A stretch of 64,000 bases of DNA. Origin: Nostoc edaphicum CCNP1411. GTDB lineage: Bacteria; Cyanobacteriota; Cyanobacteriia; Cyanobacteriales; Nostocaceae. The translations under genes and the position numbers were made by a program. Positions 17,399-29,070 of this stretch are shown here, piece after piece; the first letter of the stretch is position 1, and every line of letters begins with the position of its first letter. Below the pieces are notes generated by a model that saw only the letters and a list, made by a program, of their open reading frames with translations, had not been told where the DNA came from and made no database searches. The DNA lies in contig NZ_CP054698.1 of the NCBI RefSeq assembly GCF_014023275.1, forward strand, positions 2,790,001-2,854,000, in the 5' to 3' direction.

Positions 17399-18668
17399 AA
17401 GTGGTTTTTGTTTGATTGGAAAGATTGCGCTCATACCACTGCATTAATGGAGTTGCACTAATTCCATGCACAATCACAGAGACTACAATCGTAGTATAAG
17501 TTATCCAAGCAATTTTTTCGGCAGCCTCACCTTTTAAGCCATGACCAAAGGCATAGGCGAGATAGTATAAAGAGCCAACACCGCGAATCCCAAACCATCC
17601 AAATAACAAACGAGTTCCTGGATGCATACTTCTACGGCGTGATTCTAGAGGGCTTTTACCGATTGTGCTAATCCAAACTCCTAAAGGTCTGATGATCAAA
17701 AATAATGAAATTATCACTATCAAAGATTGCACAGCATAATTGAGCATTGGTTGCAATAATAATATTGAACCCAACAGTAAAATTGTTCCAACTTCTAGCA
17801 GCTTTTCAAGTCGTTCTATAAATTCTAATTGTGCTAGCGGTTTTTCAGGATTTTTGTAACTGCGTTGAACGACTAACCCAGCTACAAATACTGCCAGAAA
17901 TCCATAGCCATTAACTACTTCTGTTAATGAATAAGTTAGCAAAATTATGCTGATGGCAATAAAATCTTCCATTATTTTATCGGAAGGGAGACGCTTTTGA
18001 ATTTTTTCGTCAATCCAAACTATTGGTTTAGCAACAGCAATTCCCATAATAATACCAACTGCGATCGCCCAAATTAAATCAACCGTAATCCACTGTTTAA
18101 ACCAGTTACTCCAGTTATCATCTTCTAACGCATGAATGCCAAAATAAACGAAGGGAAAAGCTAAAGCATCATTTAACCCACCTTCAGAAGTTAAACCAAA
18201 TCTCAATTCATCTTGGTCGCTTGTATTGGTCAGTTGTACTTCTGATGCTAAGACTGGATCTGTTGGTGCGAGAATTGCTCCTAATAAAATTGCTTCTCCC
18301 CAATTCATTCCTAAAAACAATTTACCTACACCAGCCAAAGCAAAAATTGAAATTGGCATCAGAAAGACAATCAATCGCACCGTAATATCCCAAACCTTTA
18401 ACCTTAATGGGCGAACAATTTTTAAGCCGCAGCTAAATACAGAAATAATTACTACAAGTTCTGTTATTTTCTCTAGTAATTCGGCGTTGAAAGCTTCATC
18501 TTGACGTAATTGAATTAGACCTAAACTATAAGGGCCTAGAAAAATGCCAACAAGTAGGTAGATAATTGCAAAAGAAAGAGGTAAGCGAGCAATTAAACCT
18601 GACGCTAATGTGACTATCAACAAAAGTAGACCAATCACAAATAGGTCAATAATATAGATATCTACCAT
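17394..18668 (-). CDS. NhaP-type cation:proton antiporter
   Basis: The 424-residue protein has about 11-12 predicted membrane helices and the signature of CPA1 antiporters: GAILAPTDPVLASEVQ with the ion-binding Asp, EGGLNDALAFPFVYFG, and the conserved Arg-rich GIRGVGSLYYLAYA near the C-terminus. It exchanges sodium or another monovalent cation for protons across the plasma membrane. There is no large cytoplasmic tail. With the left-edge antiporter and the K+ channel it makes three cation-transport genes in the window. Confidence 0.9.
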   Translation of the reverse strand: MVDIYIIDLFVIGLLLLIVTLASGLIARLPLSFAIIYLLVGIFLGPYSLGLIQLRQDEAFNAELLEKITELVVIISVFSCGLKIVRPLRLKVWDITVRLIVFLMPISIFALAGVGKLFLGMNWGEAILLGAILAPTDPVLASEVQLTNTSDQDELRFGLTSEGGLNDALAFPFVYFGIHALEDDNWSNWFKQWITVDLIWAIAVGIIMGIAVAKPIVWIDEKIQKRLPSDKIMEDFIAISIILLTYSLTEVVNGYGFLAVFVAGLVVQRSYKNPEKPLAQLEFIERLEKLLEVGTILLLGSILLLQPMLNYAVQSLIVIISLFLIIRPLGVWISTIGKSPLESRRRSMHPGTRLLFGWFGIRGVGSLYYLAYAFGHGLKGEAAEKIAWITYTTIVVSVIVHGISATPLMQWYERNLSNQTKTTS

Positions 18669-19121
18669 ATAGCGATTTATATAAAAATTAGGCGTTGCTT
18701 TGTAAGCTTAGTTGCAATAGCTTTTTATTAGGAATTACCTATGGGCAGATTTTTAGGGATTGGGAATTGGCTACCAAGTTGGAGAGGATGCGCTTTGATT
18801 ATTCGCCTCTGAATTCAAACACAGCCTCCAAAACAATGGGATGGGATCTAGCACGGGAATATCGCTAATGCACCCCTCTGTACTACTACTAATGGTCTAT
18901 TCCCAATATGGTGTAGGGCTACTGGCAAAAATTTTGGGTTTTCGAGACGCGATTTATCTCCGTCTCTACAAGTGTTTTGGTCTATATCCCCTACTTTCTC
19001 ACTCAGATATCGCCCATCTTAGTACAAATATACTATAATAGAGAGAGCGTCCACAAAGCCTAGCCAAATGCATAATGGCTCTGTGAAAACCTTCTGGAAG
19101 ATGGATTCAAGGGTTAGTTCG

Positions 19122-19391
19122 ATGATGAAGCATTATATTCTCAACCTCAATCCGACTGCCAAGCATGAATGGGATCGGTGTATTTTACGTGACCCGTTGA
19201 CTGCCAAACGCCCAGACATTGCTAAACTAATTGCCGAAGCAGTTGGTGCTGATACAGGTAGTTATTTGGTGAGCGTGAATATCGAAGTTCAAGTTTTGCA
19301 GCAAGCCGCAGTACCTCAAGCCGAACAACTCTCGCTTTCATTTCCAGAGGTGAGTGTGCCGTCACAACCACAACTGCGGGAAGCGGCTTGA
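19122..19391 (+). CDS. Hypothetical protein
   Basis: The conserved-looking part reads MMKHYILNLNPTAKHEWDRC, then a helix (PDIAKLIAEAVGADTGSYLV) and a Gln/Pro-rich tail. The open frame extends back to an ATG at 19068, but that part overlaps repeat-like spacer sequence, so the double ATG at 19122-19127 is preferred. There is no domain match and only a weak ribosome-binding site. It may be a small real gene or a chance frame. Confidence 0.4.
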   Translation: MMKHYILNLNPTAKHEWDRCILRDPLTAKRPDIAKLIAEAVGADTGSYLVSVNIEVQVLQQAAVPQAEQLSLSFPEVSVPSQPQLREAA

Positions 19392-19487
19392 TGCGATGCA
19401 TGCGATCGCCTAGAATATCTGCATTACTAAGTTCGTAGTCAGGACTTCAGTCCTGAATTTTTAAGCACTGAAGTGCTTAGGGTGGTC

Positions 19488-19520
19488 AGAACCCCGACTT
19501 CTTTAAGAAGTCGGGGTTCT
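19488..19520. terminator. Strong hairpin downstream of the GT4 gene
   Basis: AGAACCCCGACTTC and GAAGTCGGGGTTCT pair perfectly over 14 bp with a 5-base loop. It lies between convergent genes (19122-19391 and 19550-20689). The same CCCCGACTTC hairpin appears at 24840. Confidence 0.65.
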
Positions 19521-19549
19521 TAGCCCAGCAAAATTAATGCGATAGACCA

Positions 19550-20689
19550 CTAGAATCTGTGGGACAGCAGTTGGGAAATTTGCTGATTAATAATTGCCAC
19601 ATCAAAACGCCCACTAGCCATAGTACGAGCATTATTGGCTATAGTTGCAGTTATTTCTGTCTCTTGAAGACAGGTGATAATTACTTGTGCAAGTTCCTGG
19701 GGTTCTCCTGGTGTCACTAGAAAACCATTAAGTCCATGTTCTACCAATTCCGTTGCACCCCCAGCTTTTGCTGCAACTACAGGTTTTCCACATAGCATCG
19801 CCTCTACAATCACTCTACCAAAGGGTTCTGGCGAAGTAGAAGTATGTGCCACCAAGTCACAAGCTGTCATTAGCTGGGGAATATCAGAACGAAATCCTAA
19901 AAATTTGACGCGGTGTTCTAATCCCAATTGGGCAACTTGTTGGTGTAACTTTTGGACGTAATCTTGTTCACCAAACAGTGCATCACCGACTAAAATTGCT
20001 GTCACTTCTGACGGGCATTTAGCAAGAGCATCAATTAAAATATGCTGCCCTTTCCAAGGTGCAAGACGGCTAAAGTGTCCGACTACAAATTTTCCTTGTA
20101 ATCCTAATTGTTGCTGTAGTTGCTTAATTTCAGACTCATCAGTTTGATAAGTTTTTGGATTAAAGCCGTTATAGACAACCTCAATAATATCTGGGCGTCC
20201 TCCTGCTTGCACAAAGGCTATCTTACTAGCTTGGGAATTAGCAATTATTAATGATGCAAAACGATTAGCTAAGTTAACAGCAATGCGAAGATTAGTTTGG
20301 CTAAAATGTTCTTTGGAAAGAATATCATGTAAATGATAAACCAGAGGACGACGACTGAAAAAACTTGCTAATGCTCCTACAACTAACGCTTTTTGAGTAT
20401 TGGCATAGATTAAATCGTATTCACGGGCTTTTTTGACTACCTTAGTAATCAGAGGTGCAAGTTGTCTCAAACTCTTTAATCCTTGTACCAAACTGCTTTC
20501 TTTGCGAACTTGGATTACTTGAGTAGCGATAACTTCTACTGGAATATGATTTTGCTGTAGTAAATGTTTAAATGGGCCATCTGCAAATAAACCTACTAAA
20601 GCGCGATCGCCATAAGGTTTAGCAATATCTATTAAGCATAATTCGGCACCGCCTGGTTTACCGCTTTGGTCTAGGAAAAAAATTTTCAT
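19550..20689 (-). CDS. GT4-family glycosyltransferase
   Basis: The 379-residue protein is a two-domain GT-B enzyme. The N-terminal part begins MKIFFLDQSGKPGGAELCLI with the acceptor-side glycine loop. The donor-binding half holds GHFSRLAPWKGQHILIDALA and the EX7E motif in EPFGRVIVEAMLCGKPVVAA. It transfers a sugar from a nucleotide donor, probably in exopolysaccharide or glycolipid synthesis. It follows a second GT4 gene on the same strand after a 200-bp spacer of repeats, so the two may be one unit. Confidence 0.9.
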   Translation of the reverse strand: MKIFFLDQSGKPGGAELCLIDIAKPYGDRALVGLFADGPFKHLLQQNHIPVEVIATQVIQVRKESSLVQGLKSLRQLAPLITKVVKKAREYDLIYANTQKALVVGALASFFSRRPLVYHLHDILSKEHFSQTNLRIAVNLANRFASLIIANSQASKIAFVQAGGRPDIIEVVYNGFNPKTYQTDESEIKQLQQQLGLQGKFVVGHFSRLAPWKGQHILIDALAKCPSEVTAILVGDALFGEQDYVQKLHQQVAQLGLEHRVKFLGFRSDIPQLMTACDLVAHTSTSPEPFGRVIVEAMLCGKPVVAAKAGGATELVEHGLNGFLVTPGEPQELAQVIITCLQETEITATIANNARTMASGRFDVAIINQQISQLLSHRF

Positions 20690-20890
20690 TTAACCTCTAT
20701 TTTATCTAGTTTGATCCACGTAGTGTTGCTAATATCTATTACAATCTGGCATCTGGAAAACCTCTCTCTAAATCTCTCTCCTAAAAGGAGAGAGACTTTG
20801 AATTTTCCCCTTTCCCGCGTCGGGAAGGGGGTTAGGTTTTTCGTGGATTTTTCCACATAACTTAAAAAGTCAGTTATTACCATCACTTGT

Positions 20891-22054
20891 TTAAGCTAAT
20901 AAAATATTGCGTACTTGTTTGGCAATTTGATTCCAGTCGTAGTGTGTAGTTGCGTACTGGCGACAGGCTGATCGTGAAGGGATAGAGATATTTCCCAAAA
21001 GTGCTTGCTCTAATTTTTCAGCAATAGCTGAGGCTTCTGTTGAAGTAGTAATTAAATCTGGTGAAAATTCTGATAAAATTTCTGGCATTCCTCCAACTGG
21101 GGTACATAAAACAGGAGTACCACAGGCTAGAGACTCAACTATTACTAATCCAAATCCTTCAAAAGATTGACTAGGCATAATAGTCAATTCAGCAGCTTGG
21201 TAAGCTATAGGTAATTGCTCATCAGGTAGAAAACCTAAAAATTTAACGTTGTCATCTAGTCCTAATTCTGTAGCCTGTTGTTGTAGTGCGGTTTGAATGT
21301 GACCACGACCTGCGATCGCTAGCCAAACATCTGGTATTCTGGGCTTAATTATAGCCAGTGCTTGCAATAATTTGTCAACTCCGGTTCGATGTACTAAGCG
21401 GCGGGATGTAAATATTATCCGGCGATTAGTTGGCCAGCCTAGCTTTGTACAAGCCTCCGGGGGTGATAAATTTGGCTGAAACCAGTTAATATCAACTCCA
21501 CCAGGAATAATATTAATTTTGCTCCACGGTACTTGATATTTATCATGTAGAATTTTACCAAATGCTTTGCTCAAAACTATGAAGCGATCGCAGCGATTAT
21601 AAGTCTTTTGTTCTATTAGCCAGTGTTTGATCAAAAGACTGAGGTTTTTATTAACAACCTCTTGCTGACTCTCAGAAGCCCAAGGGCCATGAAAGTTAAA
21701 AGTAACTGGTACTCCCTTTGGCAAAATATCTAAAATAGGAAAGCTATATAATGCAAAGTGCAAATTAATAGCATCTGGTTTGCTTATTCTTGTTTTCTGA
21801 AAATTACTGCGAATTGACCATAATCTTTGCCAAATAGGACTATCAACAGAAGCTAAGTTAGTCAGCTTAATTGGCGAATTTATTTCATCCTCTGGTAAAC
21901 CGACCCCACATAATTCAACCTGGTCTTTATTTGCTGCTAATTTATGAGTTAGTTCATAAATATACCTTTCTAATCCTCCAGGACTTTTGGGAAACCAGCC
22001 TAATCCAAGGGTAAGAATAGATGCCGAACCCAAATCCTCTTTCTTATTTTCCAT
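20891..22054 (-). CDS. GT4-family glycosyltransferase
   Basis: This 387-residue GT-B glycosyltransferase starts with LTLGLGWFPKSPGGLERYIY, the usual N-terminal GT4 loop. It has the donor-site pattern FTSRRLVHRTGVDKLLQALA and EX7E in EGFGLVIVESLACGTPVLCT. It is transcribed ahead of the second GT4 gene and divergently from the anchored beta-propeller gene across a 529-bp gap, which suggests a small cell-surface locus. The donor and acceptor are unknown. Confidence 0.9.
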   Translation of the reverse strand: MENKKEDLGSASILTLGLGWFPKSPGGLERYIYELTHKLAANKDQVELCGVGLPEDEINSPIKLTNLASVDSPIWQRLWSIRSNFQKTRISKPDAINLHFALYSFPILDILPKGVPVTFNFHGPWASESQQEVVNKNLSLLIKHWLIEQKTYNRCDRFIVLSKAFGKILHDKYQVPWSKINIIPGGVDINWFQPNLSPPEACTKLGWPTNRRIIFTSRRLVHRTGVDKLLQALAIIKPRIPDVWLAIAGRGHIQTALQQQATELGLDDNVKFLGFLPDEQLPIAYQAAELTIMPSQSFEGFGLVIVESLACGTPVLCTPVGGMPEILSEFSPDLITTSTEASAIAEKLEQALLGNISIPSRSACRQYATTHYDWNQIAKQVRNILLA

Positions 22055-22583
22055 TAATCTGTATCCTATAATTCTTGAGCATTTTTGAATAACAATATGA
22101 AAACTTTACACTTTCGATGCAGAGAGAAAAATTGATATGTTTCTCTACAGTAGTTTTTATCAAAATCTAAATCACAATAACTTCCAAATCCACATTACCA
22201 ATAATATTTTTTATAGAACACCAATTTATAAACTATTTATATCCCAACGTCAACAAGGAATTAAAGCCTGTATTTTTATTAACTAGAGAATACCGACTAC
22301 AACATATATGATACCTGGAAGTCAAGGAAGGTCAGAGGTATATAGGGAAAGGAAAAACCACTTAGAATAAATTAATATCAAATAATTTTGTATTAATGTT
22401 TACCATTTTTACTTGTAAAGAAGTAAAAAATAATACGAAGAATAAATATTAATGATTAATTCAAAACTTTTAGATGCGATATCCTTACATAATCTATATC
22501 TTACCCAGTTAAAAATAGTTATATTTTTGTACGGATTTTATAAATACTGATTGTATATAAATAATTAAAAGCTGAAAAAATAT
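22055..22583. other. AT-rich divergent promoter region
   Basis: This 529-base spacer between the GT4 and beta-propeller genes is strongly AT-rich. I see no ORF with a ribosome-binding site, and no hairpin or repeat. It should hold the promoters of both divergent genes. Confidence 0.4.
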
Positions 22584-24800
22584 ATGATAAATAAATTACT
22601 GACGAAGTTAGAAAAACTCCGTCGCAAGCTCAATCAGCACATCAAAAAATTATCTAAACCTAGATATTTACAAAGAAGTAAAACTTTTAATTTTTTACTC
22701 AGCCTGACTGTTGGAGTCATTGTTACTACCATTGGTATTACAACAGATTGGGCAACAACCGGAACACCCACGCTTACCTATAAAACATCGTGGATAGGTA
22801 ATACTATTGGCAGTGGAAATCTGCGGATACAAAACAATATTGAGGGCATGTATGTTACTCCTGATGGCACAGTTTATACCAACAGCCATTGGGATGAAGC
22901 AGGAACAGAAGCAGGAATCTATAAAGATGGTAAAGTTATTGGTGCTCTTGGGGATACTCACGGCTGGAGTCGTGGTGGTGGCAAAGCTGTAACAGCAAAT
23001 AGTAAATATATTTACATTGCCATGACTCAAGGTTCGAGGGGCAATACAAAAGAAGATTACCCACCAGAAGGAACAACTTGGTATTCCGTTAGGCGTTATG
23101 ACTTGACAGGAAAACCTGCGCCGTTTCCGAATGGGCGTGGTTGGGATAAAAGTATGTTGATTACCAGTACTAAAAGTGAAGTTACTGGATTAGCAACTTT
23201 GGGAAGCGAGTTGTATGTGAGTGATTTTGCTGCTAACCGGATTCGTGTTTATGATACTGATACGATGAAGGAACTCCGCAGCTTTACCGTTGCGAATCCC
23301 GGAGCAATAACTATTGATCCACAAAAAAATCTGTGGATTATTCAAAGTAAAAATGGTGGTAAGCCTGCGAAAATTTTACATTATTCCCAGAGTGGAAAGC
23401 AATTACCCCAAGAGATTGCAGATATCATTGAACCATCTGCGATCGCAATTAATCATCAAGGTAAGCTGTTAGTGGCAGAAAATGGGCCGCGTCAGCAGAT
23501 GTTGATTTATGACATCAAAGATCAGCCAGTACAAACAGGTAGTTTCGGCTGTAAAGGCGGTATCTATGCAGGAGTTGCTGGTGAAGTTCGAGATTTGAAA
23601 CTTTATGGACTTACCGGAGTCGGTGTAGATGCTTCCGGTAATATCTATATAAATAGTAATGGTTTCAACAAATCAGGAACAGATTTGCGGAAATTTTCGC
23701 CATCAGGAAAACTCATGTGGCGATCGCTAGGATTGATATTCGTCGATAATGCAGATGCCGATCCTAAAACTGATGGTGTAGATGTATTCACCAAACAAGA
23801 ACACTATCTGATGGATTACAGTAAGGCTGCTGGTAAGCAATGGACTTACAAAGCCTACACTTTAAATGCTTTCAAATATCCTCAAGATCCACGTCTGCAT
23901 ACATCGCCAGATGGAACCTTTGTTCGCCGCATCCAAGGGAAGCCGTTTTTGTTTCTCACAGATATGTATAACAGCTTTCTGCAAATATATCGTTTTAACC
24001 CAGACACAGATGGCAAAGTAGCCATCCCAGCCGGAATGTTTGTTGGTACAAATAGCGCCGATAAACCATTTATCAAGGGAAATTGGCCACCGCATCAACC
24101 AGAAAAAGGGGAATGGATCTGGCGCGATCGCAACGGAAATGGCAAATTTGAAAAGGACGAATATGATACCAGCAAAGATTATCCCTATATCGGCGGCTGG
24201 TGGGTAGACAGCAAAGGAGATGTTTGGAAAGCTTTGCGAACCGAAGATGGCATTCGACACTATCCTTTACAGGGAATAGATCCTAAAGGCAACCCCATCT
24301 ATAGCTATAGTTCGATAGAAAAGCAAACTACTCCCAACATATTTAACGACTTGCGGCGAATCGAATATTTCCCCGAAACAGATAGTATGTATTTGTCAGG
24401 CTTTACAGTAGATCACCCTGCATTCGGTGACGATGCTGGAGTTGCTGGATCTGAGATTGCCCGTTTTGACAACTGGAGTAAAGGAAATCGTACTCCCAAG
24501 TGGCGAATTGTGATTCCCTACGACACCACTGGCCAACGCGAAGTATCTACGGCGGCTATGAGTGTGGCGGGAGACTATGTATTTGCCGTGACAGTCAAAA
24601 CCGCAGAGGTATATGTCTACAATGCCAAGACGGGAGTGCAAGTACAACTGTTAAAACCAGGCCCAGAAGTTGGCAGCGAAAGTGGCTGGATTGATATACC
24701 ATACGGTATCCGGGCTTTTCGTCGTTCAAATGGTGAGTATTTAGTATTTGTGGAAGAAAATTGGAAAGGAAAAGTGATTATGTATCGGCTGGCGGGGTGA
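22584..24800 (+). CDS. Membrane-anchored beta-propeller (NHL/SMP-30-like) protein
   Basis: The 738-residue protein has a basic cytoplasmic start, one membrane segment (about residues 36-56) and a long exported region. Recurrent strands such as GVGVDASGNIYINSNG, AITIDPQKNLWIIQSK and AIAINHQGKLLVAENG mark NHL- or SMP-30-like blades. Residues near 515-530 (DRNGNGKFEKDEYD) form an EF-hand/dockerin-like calcium loop. No catalytic site was identified. It probably binds ligands or carbohydrate at the surface, which fits the divergent glycosyltransferases. A terminator follows at 24840. Confidence 0.75.
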   Translation: MINKLLTKLEKLRRKLNQHIKKLSKPRYLQRSKTFNFLLSLTVGVIVTTIGITTDWATTGTPTLTYKTSWIGNTIGSGNLRIQNNIEGMYVTPDGTVYTNSHWDEAGTEAGIYKDGKVIGALGDTHGWSRGGGKAVTANSKYIYIAMTQGSRGNTKEDYPPEGTTWYSVRRYDLTGKPAPFPNGRGWDKSMLITSTKSEVTGLATLGSELYVSDFAANRIRVYDTDTMKELRSFTVANPGAITIDPQKNLWIIQSKNGGKPAKILHYSQSGKQLPQEIADIIEPSAIAINHQGKLLVAENGPRQQMLIYDIKDQPVQTGSFGCKGGIYAGVAGEVRDLKLYGLTGVGVDASGNIYINSNGFNKSGTDLRKFSPSGKLMWRSLGLIFVDNADADPKTDGVDVFTKQEHYLMDYSKAAGKQWTYKAYTLNAFKYPQDPRLHTSPDGTFVRRIQGKPFLFLTDMYNSFLQIYRFNPDTDGKVAIPAGMFVGTNSADKPFIKGNWPPHQPEKGEWIWRDRNGNGKFEKDEYDTSKDYPYIGGWWVDSKGDVWKALRTEDGIRHYPLQGIDPKGNPIYSYSSIEKQTTPNIFNDLRRIEYFPETDSMYLSGFTVDHPAFGDDAGVAGSEIARFDNWSKGNRTPKWRIVIPYDTTGQREVSTAAMSVAGDYVFAVTVKTAEVYVYNAKTGVQVQLLKPGPEVGSESGWIDIPYGIRAFRRSNGEYLVFVEENWKGKVIMYRLAG

Positions 24801-24839
24801 GTATTTACAGCAATTACCTGTAAGCTTAACCAAGCCACA

Positions 24840-24870
24840 GATCCCCGACTTCTAAAAGAAGTCGGGGATC
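24840..24870 (+). terminator. Rho-independent terminator
   Basis: GATCCCCGACTTC, loop TAAAA, then GAAGTCGGGGATC, followed by TTGTTT, 40 bases after the beta-propeller stop. Confidence 0.7.
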
Positions 24871-24946
24871 TTGTTTATTCAGGATTGCTATATGTACAAG
24901 AATATGTGATTAAATGTATCGCAGATTTAATCAGATAAAATGCTCC

Positions 24947-25834
24947 ATGCGTCGAGACTCAATTTTTTACAAACTGTTTCAACAATCCCCCACTCTCTTA
25001 TTTGAACTCTTGACAAATCCACCAACAAATGCAGATGCTTATCGATTTGATTCGGTAGCTGTCAAGGAACCCAAATTTGAAATTGATGGGGTATTTCTCC
25101 TACCAGAAAGCGAGACTCCTGGAGTTGTATATTTTTGTGAAGTACAGTTTCAAAAGGATGAACAGCTTTATGAAAGAGTATTTGCTGAATCTTCACTATA
25201 TTTCTACCGCAACCGCACCAGATTTAACGACTGGCAAGCAGTTGTAATTTATCCATCTCGCAATACCGAACAAAGTAACATTTATCCTCATCGAGGATTG
25301 CTCAATAGTAACCAAGTGCATCGGGTGTATTTGGATGAATTGGGGGATATTCGCCAATTACCTTTATGGGTAGCACTGATGGTACTAACTACGATAGAGG
25401 AAGAAGAAGCACCTGAAGAAGCAAGGTATTTGTTAACAAGAACTGATCAAGAAGTACCATTAGCAGAGGGTCGCGTCATAATAGAAATAGTGACGACAAT
25501 AATGATGTACAGATTTGAACAATTGAGCCAAGCGGAGGTAGAGTCTATGCTAGGAATAACACTACAGCAAACGAGAGTTTATCGAGAAATCAAGGAAGAA
25601 GGACGAGAAGAAGGACGAGAAGAAGGACGAGAAGAAGGGCGAGAAGAAGGACGAGAAGCGATGGCTAATGCTATTTCCCGACAATTAACTAAGCGGCTTG
25701 GAAAACTGTCTGAGGAAATGCGATCCTCCATTTCTGGTTTATCTTTGCCTGTTCTCGTAGATTTGAGCGAGGCATTGCTTGATTTTACTACTTTGGCTGA
25801 TTTGCAATCTTGGTTAGAAGGGCGAACAAATTAA
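24947..25834 (+). CDS. Rpn/DUF2887-family PD-(D/E)XK nuclease with DUF4351-like tail
   Basis: Residue numbers count from the ATG at 24947. The first ~190 residues form a PD-(D/E)XK-like domain: [20 protein letters not shown], then [10 protein letters not shown] (Asp) and [11 protein letters not shown] (the E-x-Q pair). A linker of about five EEGR repeats (12-bp tandem units at 25597-25660) leads to a C-terminal helical domain ([13 protein letters not shown]) like DUF4351. Relatives are called recombination-promoting nucleases or putative transposases and are abundant in cyanobacteria. The ATG at 24947 matches the family start; one 33 bases earlier is in frame. Its stop overlaps the convergent aspartoacylase stop. 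Confidence 0.85.
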   Translation: MRRDSIFYKLFQQSPTLLFELLTNPPTNADAYRFDSVAVKEPKFEIDGVFLLPESETPGVVYFCEVQFQKDEQLYERVFAESSLYFYRNRTRFNDWQAVVIYPSRNTEQSNIYPHRGLLNSNQVHRVYLDELGDIRQLPLWVALMVLTTIEEEEAPEEARYLLTRTDQEVPLAEGRVIIEIVTTIMMYRFEQLSQAEVESMLGITLQQTRVYREIKEEGREEGREEGREEGREEGREAMANAISRQLTKRLGKLSEEMRSSISGLSLPVLVDLSEALLDFTTLADLQSWLEGRTN

Positions 25835-26730
25835 ACTACCTCTTGATGTTTTTGGCTTAGATACATCGCAATTCCTTTCTCGTAGTAAGCTGCTTCATTA
25901 ATAAAAACAGGATAAACAGTAGACGCTCCCTCATAGAAAATATCTTTTCCTGCAAAAGTCAGAAACATTGGATCGCCTGGATGCAGAGGTTCATAATCCC
26001 GAAACTGAAGCTGGGGATGAATCATGGCTTGAATCTCTCCATGTAGGTGCAGCCCGTCGTAGGCATCGCTTCTAGGATAATCGATCGTCTCAATGTATTG
26101 ATAGAATGTAATCGTACTATTTGACTGCGGAATATTACCTTGGTTGCAACCTTCAAAATAGTCTAAAATTGCATACATAAGTTGCTCTGTTTGCTGAAAT
26201 AATTCGGCGTTTAAGATATTTTGAGCTACAGCACCAACTTCTATCACAAAACCCAATTCGCACAAAGAACGGAGAAAACCACCTTCTCTAGATTGTTGAT
26301 TAATAAAAATCTTTACCATCGGATTTATCGAAGTCAAATAAGCGCCTAACCGAAGTAAGAAAGGGTGCATATCACAAAAAATCAGACTTAAACCCATGTT
26401 GGCAGTTGTGCTGTGCAAATCAATAATTACATCCACAAAAGGCAGATTTTGCGGTTGCAATATCTGTTGAATTTCTTTTGCCCGCGTATCTTCGTAACTT
26501 GAGAGTTGGGTATTTTGTAAGCTTTGATTAGTGAAGCAACGATTTAAATCTTTCTCAATGTATCGCTTGCCTTCTTCAATAGCTTTGAGATTGCCAAGTA
26601 ATGCCAGAGTTTCAAAACTTCCTCTGTTAATTAAATTAGGATACTGCTGAAACTTTTTGACTAGATATACTCCTGTTAACTCATTACCGTGGTTTCCTCC
26701 AACGATCGCAACTCGTTCAATCTGACTCAT
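25831..26730 (-). CDS. Aspartoacylase
   Basis: This 299-residue zinc hydrolase of the AspA/AstE family cleaves N-acylaspartate to aspartate and a carboxylate. The zinc site is visible as [14 protein letters not shown] (HxxE) and the later IDLHST. The substrate-binding [11 protein letters not shown] and [10 protein letters not shown] segments are present. In cyanobacteria its physiological substrate is not established. It converges on the Rpn-like gene with a 4-base overlap of stops (TTAA). Confidence 0.9.
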   Translation of the reverse strand: MSQIERVAIVGGNHGNELTGVYLVKKFQQYPNLINRGSFETLALLGNLKAIEEGKRYIEKDLNRCFTNQSLQNTQLSSYEDTRAKEIQQILQPQNLPFVDVIIDLHSTTANMGLSLIFCDMHPFLLRLGAYLTSINPMVKIFINQQSREGGFLRSLCELGFVIEVGAVAQNILNAELFQQTEQLMYAILDYFEGCNQGNIPQSNSTITFYQYIETIDYPRSDAYDGLHLHGEIQAMIHPQLQFRDYEPLHPGDPMFLTFAGKDIFYEGASTVYPVFINEAAYYEKGIAMYLSQKHQEVV

Positions 26731-26840
26731 AACAACCTCATATCTAAAAAACTTGTAGAGCTGATACTATAATGCTTACCCTACGGTTATTGAGAATGGC
26801 GCAAGATAGAAGTATAGCTTCTGCTGGCTAAATCTTGTAA

Positions 26841-28148
<1,308 letters not shown>

Positions 28149-28324
28149 ATTTCTTACAAAAATTCATAGCTTTAACGTTACTTATGAATATTTAAGTTGT
28201 TGCGATGCCTGCGGCGGTAAACAACGCAGTCAGTTTAATCTCAACCAGAGTACCATCTGCACGGTTTAACTCATCCCAAATTATGATTTGATTAAAGGTA
28301 TTACCCAAATAAAAAACTTTTAAT

Positions 28325-28807
28325 ATGAGAAAACTGTCGCTGATTTTCCCCTTAGCTATTCTAGCTTTTGGCAGTGTAGTTGTTAATAACCAAGAAACGT
28401 TCTCACCCAATACTTACACTCAATCTGTTACCCGTGAAGTTTTAGCGAGTGGTTATCCTACTCAAGATAAAAAGCAGATTCTTGAGCTTGTACGCTATAC
28501 CATCGCACCAAGGGCAAAACTCCCTACTCATACTCATCCGGGAATGCAGATTGAACGAGTAGAGGCGGGAACTTTAACTTATGCTGTTGTGGAAGGAGAA
28601 GCTAAAGTAACGAAAGCTAACGGCACAGAATTCATTCTTCAAAAAGGGAAAACTATACAGCTTACAGTGGGAGATGCTTTAGGTGAATCTGCCGGAATGG
28701 TTCATTATGGAGAAAACCAAACAAACAAACCGATTATTCTGTTGTCTGCTTCTCTATTTAATGCTAATCAACCAAAAGCTATTTTAACCAATCCTGAAAA
28801 CAGATGA
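28325..28807 (+). CDS. Exported cupin-domain protein
   Basis: A short signal peptide (MRKLSLIFPLAILAFGSVVV) is followed by a single cupin barrel: PRAKLPTHTHPGMQIERVEA gives the His-x-His metal ligands and GTLTYAVVEGEAKV the following strands, with HYGENQTNKP as the second motif. It probably binds a metal and a small ligand outside the membrane; no specific reaction can be assigned. The gene is monocistronic. Confidence 0.78.
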   Translation: MRKLSLIFPLAILAFGSVVVNNQETFSPNTYTQSVTREVLASGYPTQDKKQILELVRYTIAPRAKLPTHTHPGMQIERVEAGTLTYAVVEGEAKVTKANGTEFILQKGKTIQLTVGDALGESAGMVHYGENQTNKPIILLSASLFNANQPKAILTNPENR

Positions 28808-29070
28808 ATTTGATGAGAAATTTCGACTTTTTTTAAAGCTTTACTCATTAGTATTTGAAATGGCATCACACAGATGACGATATTAGTCGCTAGAGTTATC
28901 AGCAAAGTAGTATCGAGTTTCCAGAGTTTAATCGTGTTAACCCTCTCAAGTTAAATGTGGAAGAACTTACCAACTTTGCAAAGTGTCACCCAAAACTAAA
29001 GATTTAAATAATATTCTCAAGAAAGTTTTTCAATCTGCTTGTTCTTTTGGCTTAGTGTCTTCATTATTAA

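Noticed and set aside
18841..19038. Possible 65-aa gene
   Set aside because: It spans a dispersed repeat (GAGACGCGATTTAT), has no ribosome-binding site and no domain.
20686..20886. Possible 66-aa gene between the two GT4 genes
   Set aside because: It consists of palindromic repeats (CTCTCTCCTAAAAGGAGAGAG and CCCCTTTCCCG) and has no recognisable protein features.
28192..28410. Possible 72-aa gene on the minus strand
   Set aside because: It overlaps the start and signal peptide of the cupin gene. The part with WDELNRADGTLVEI looks protein-like and may be a gene remnant, but there is no start signal.
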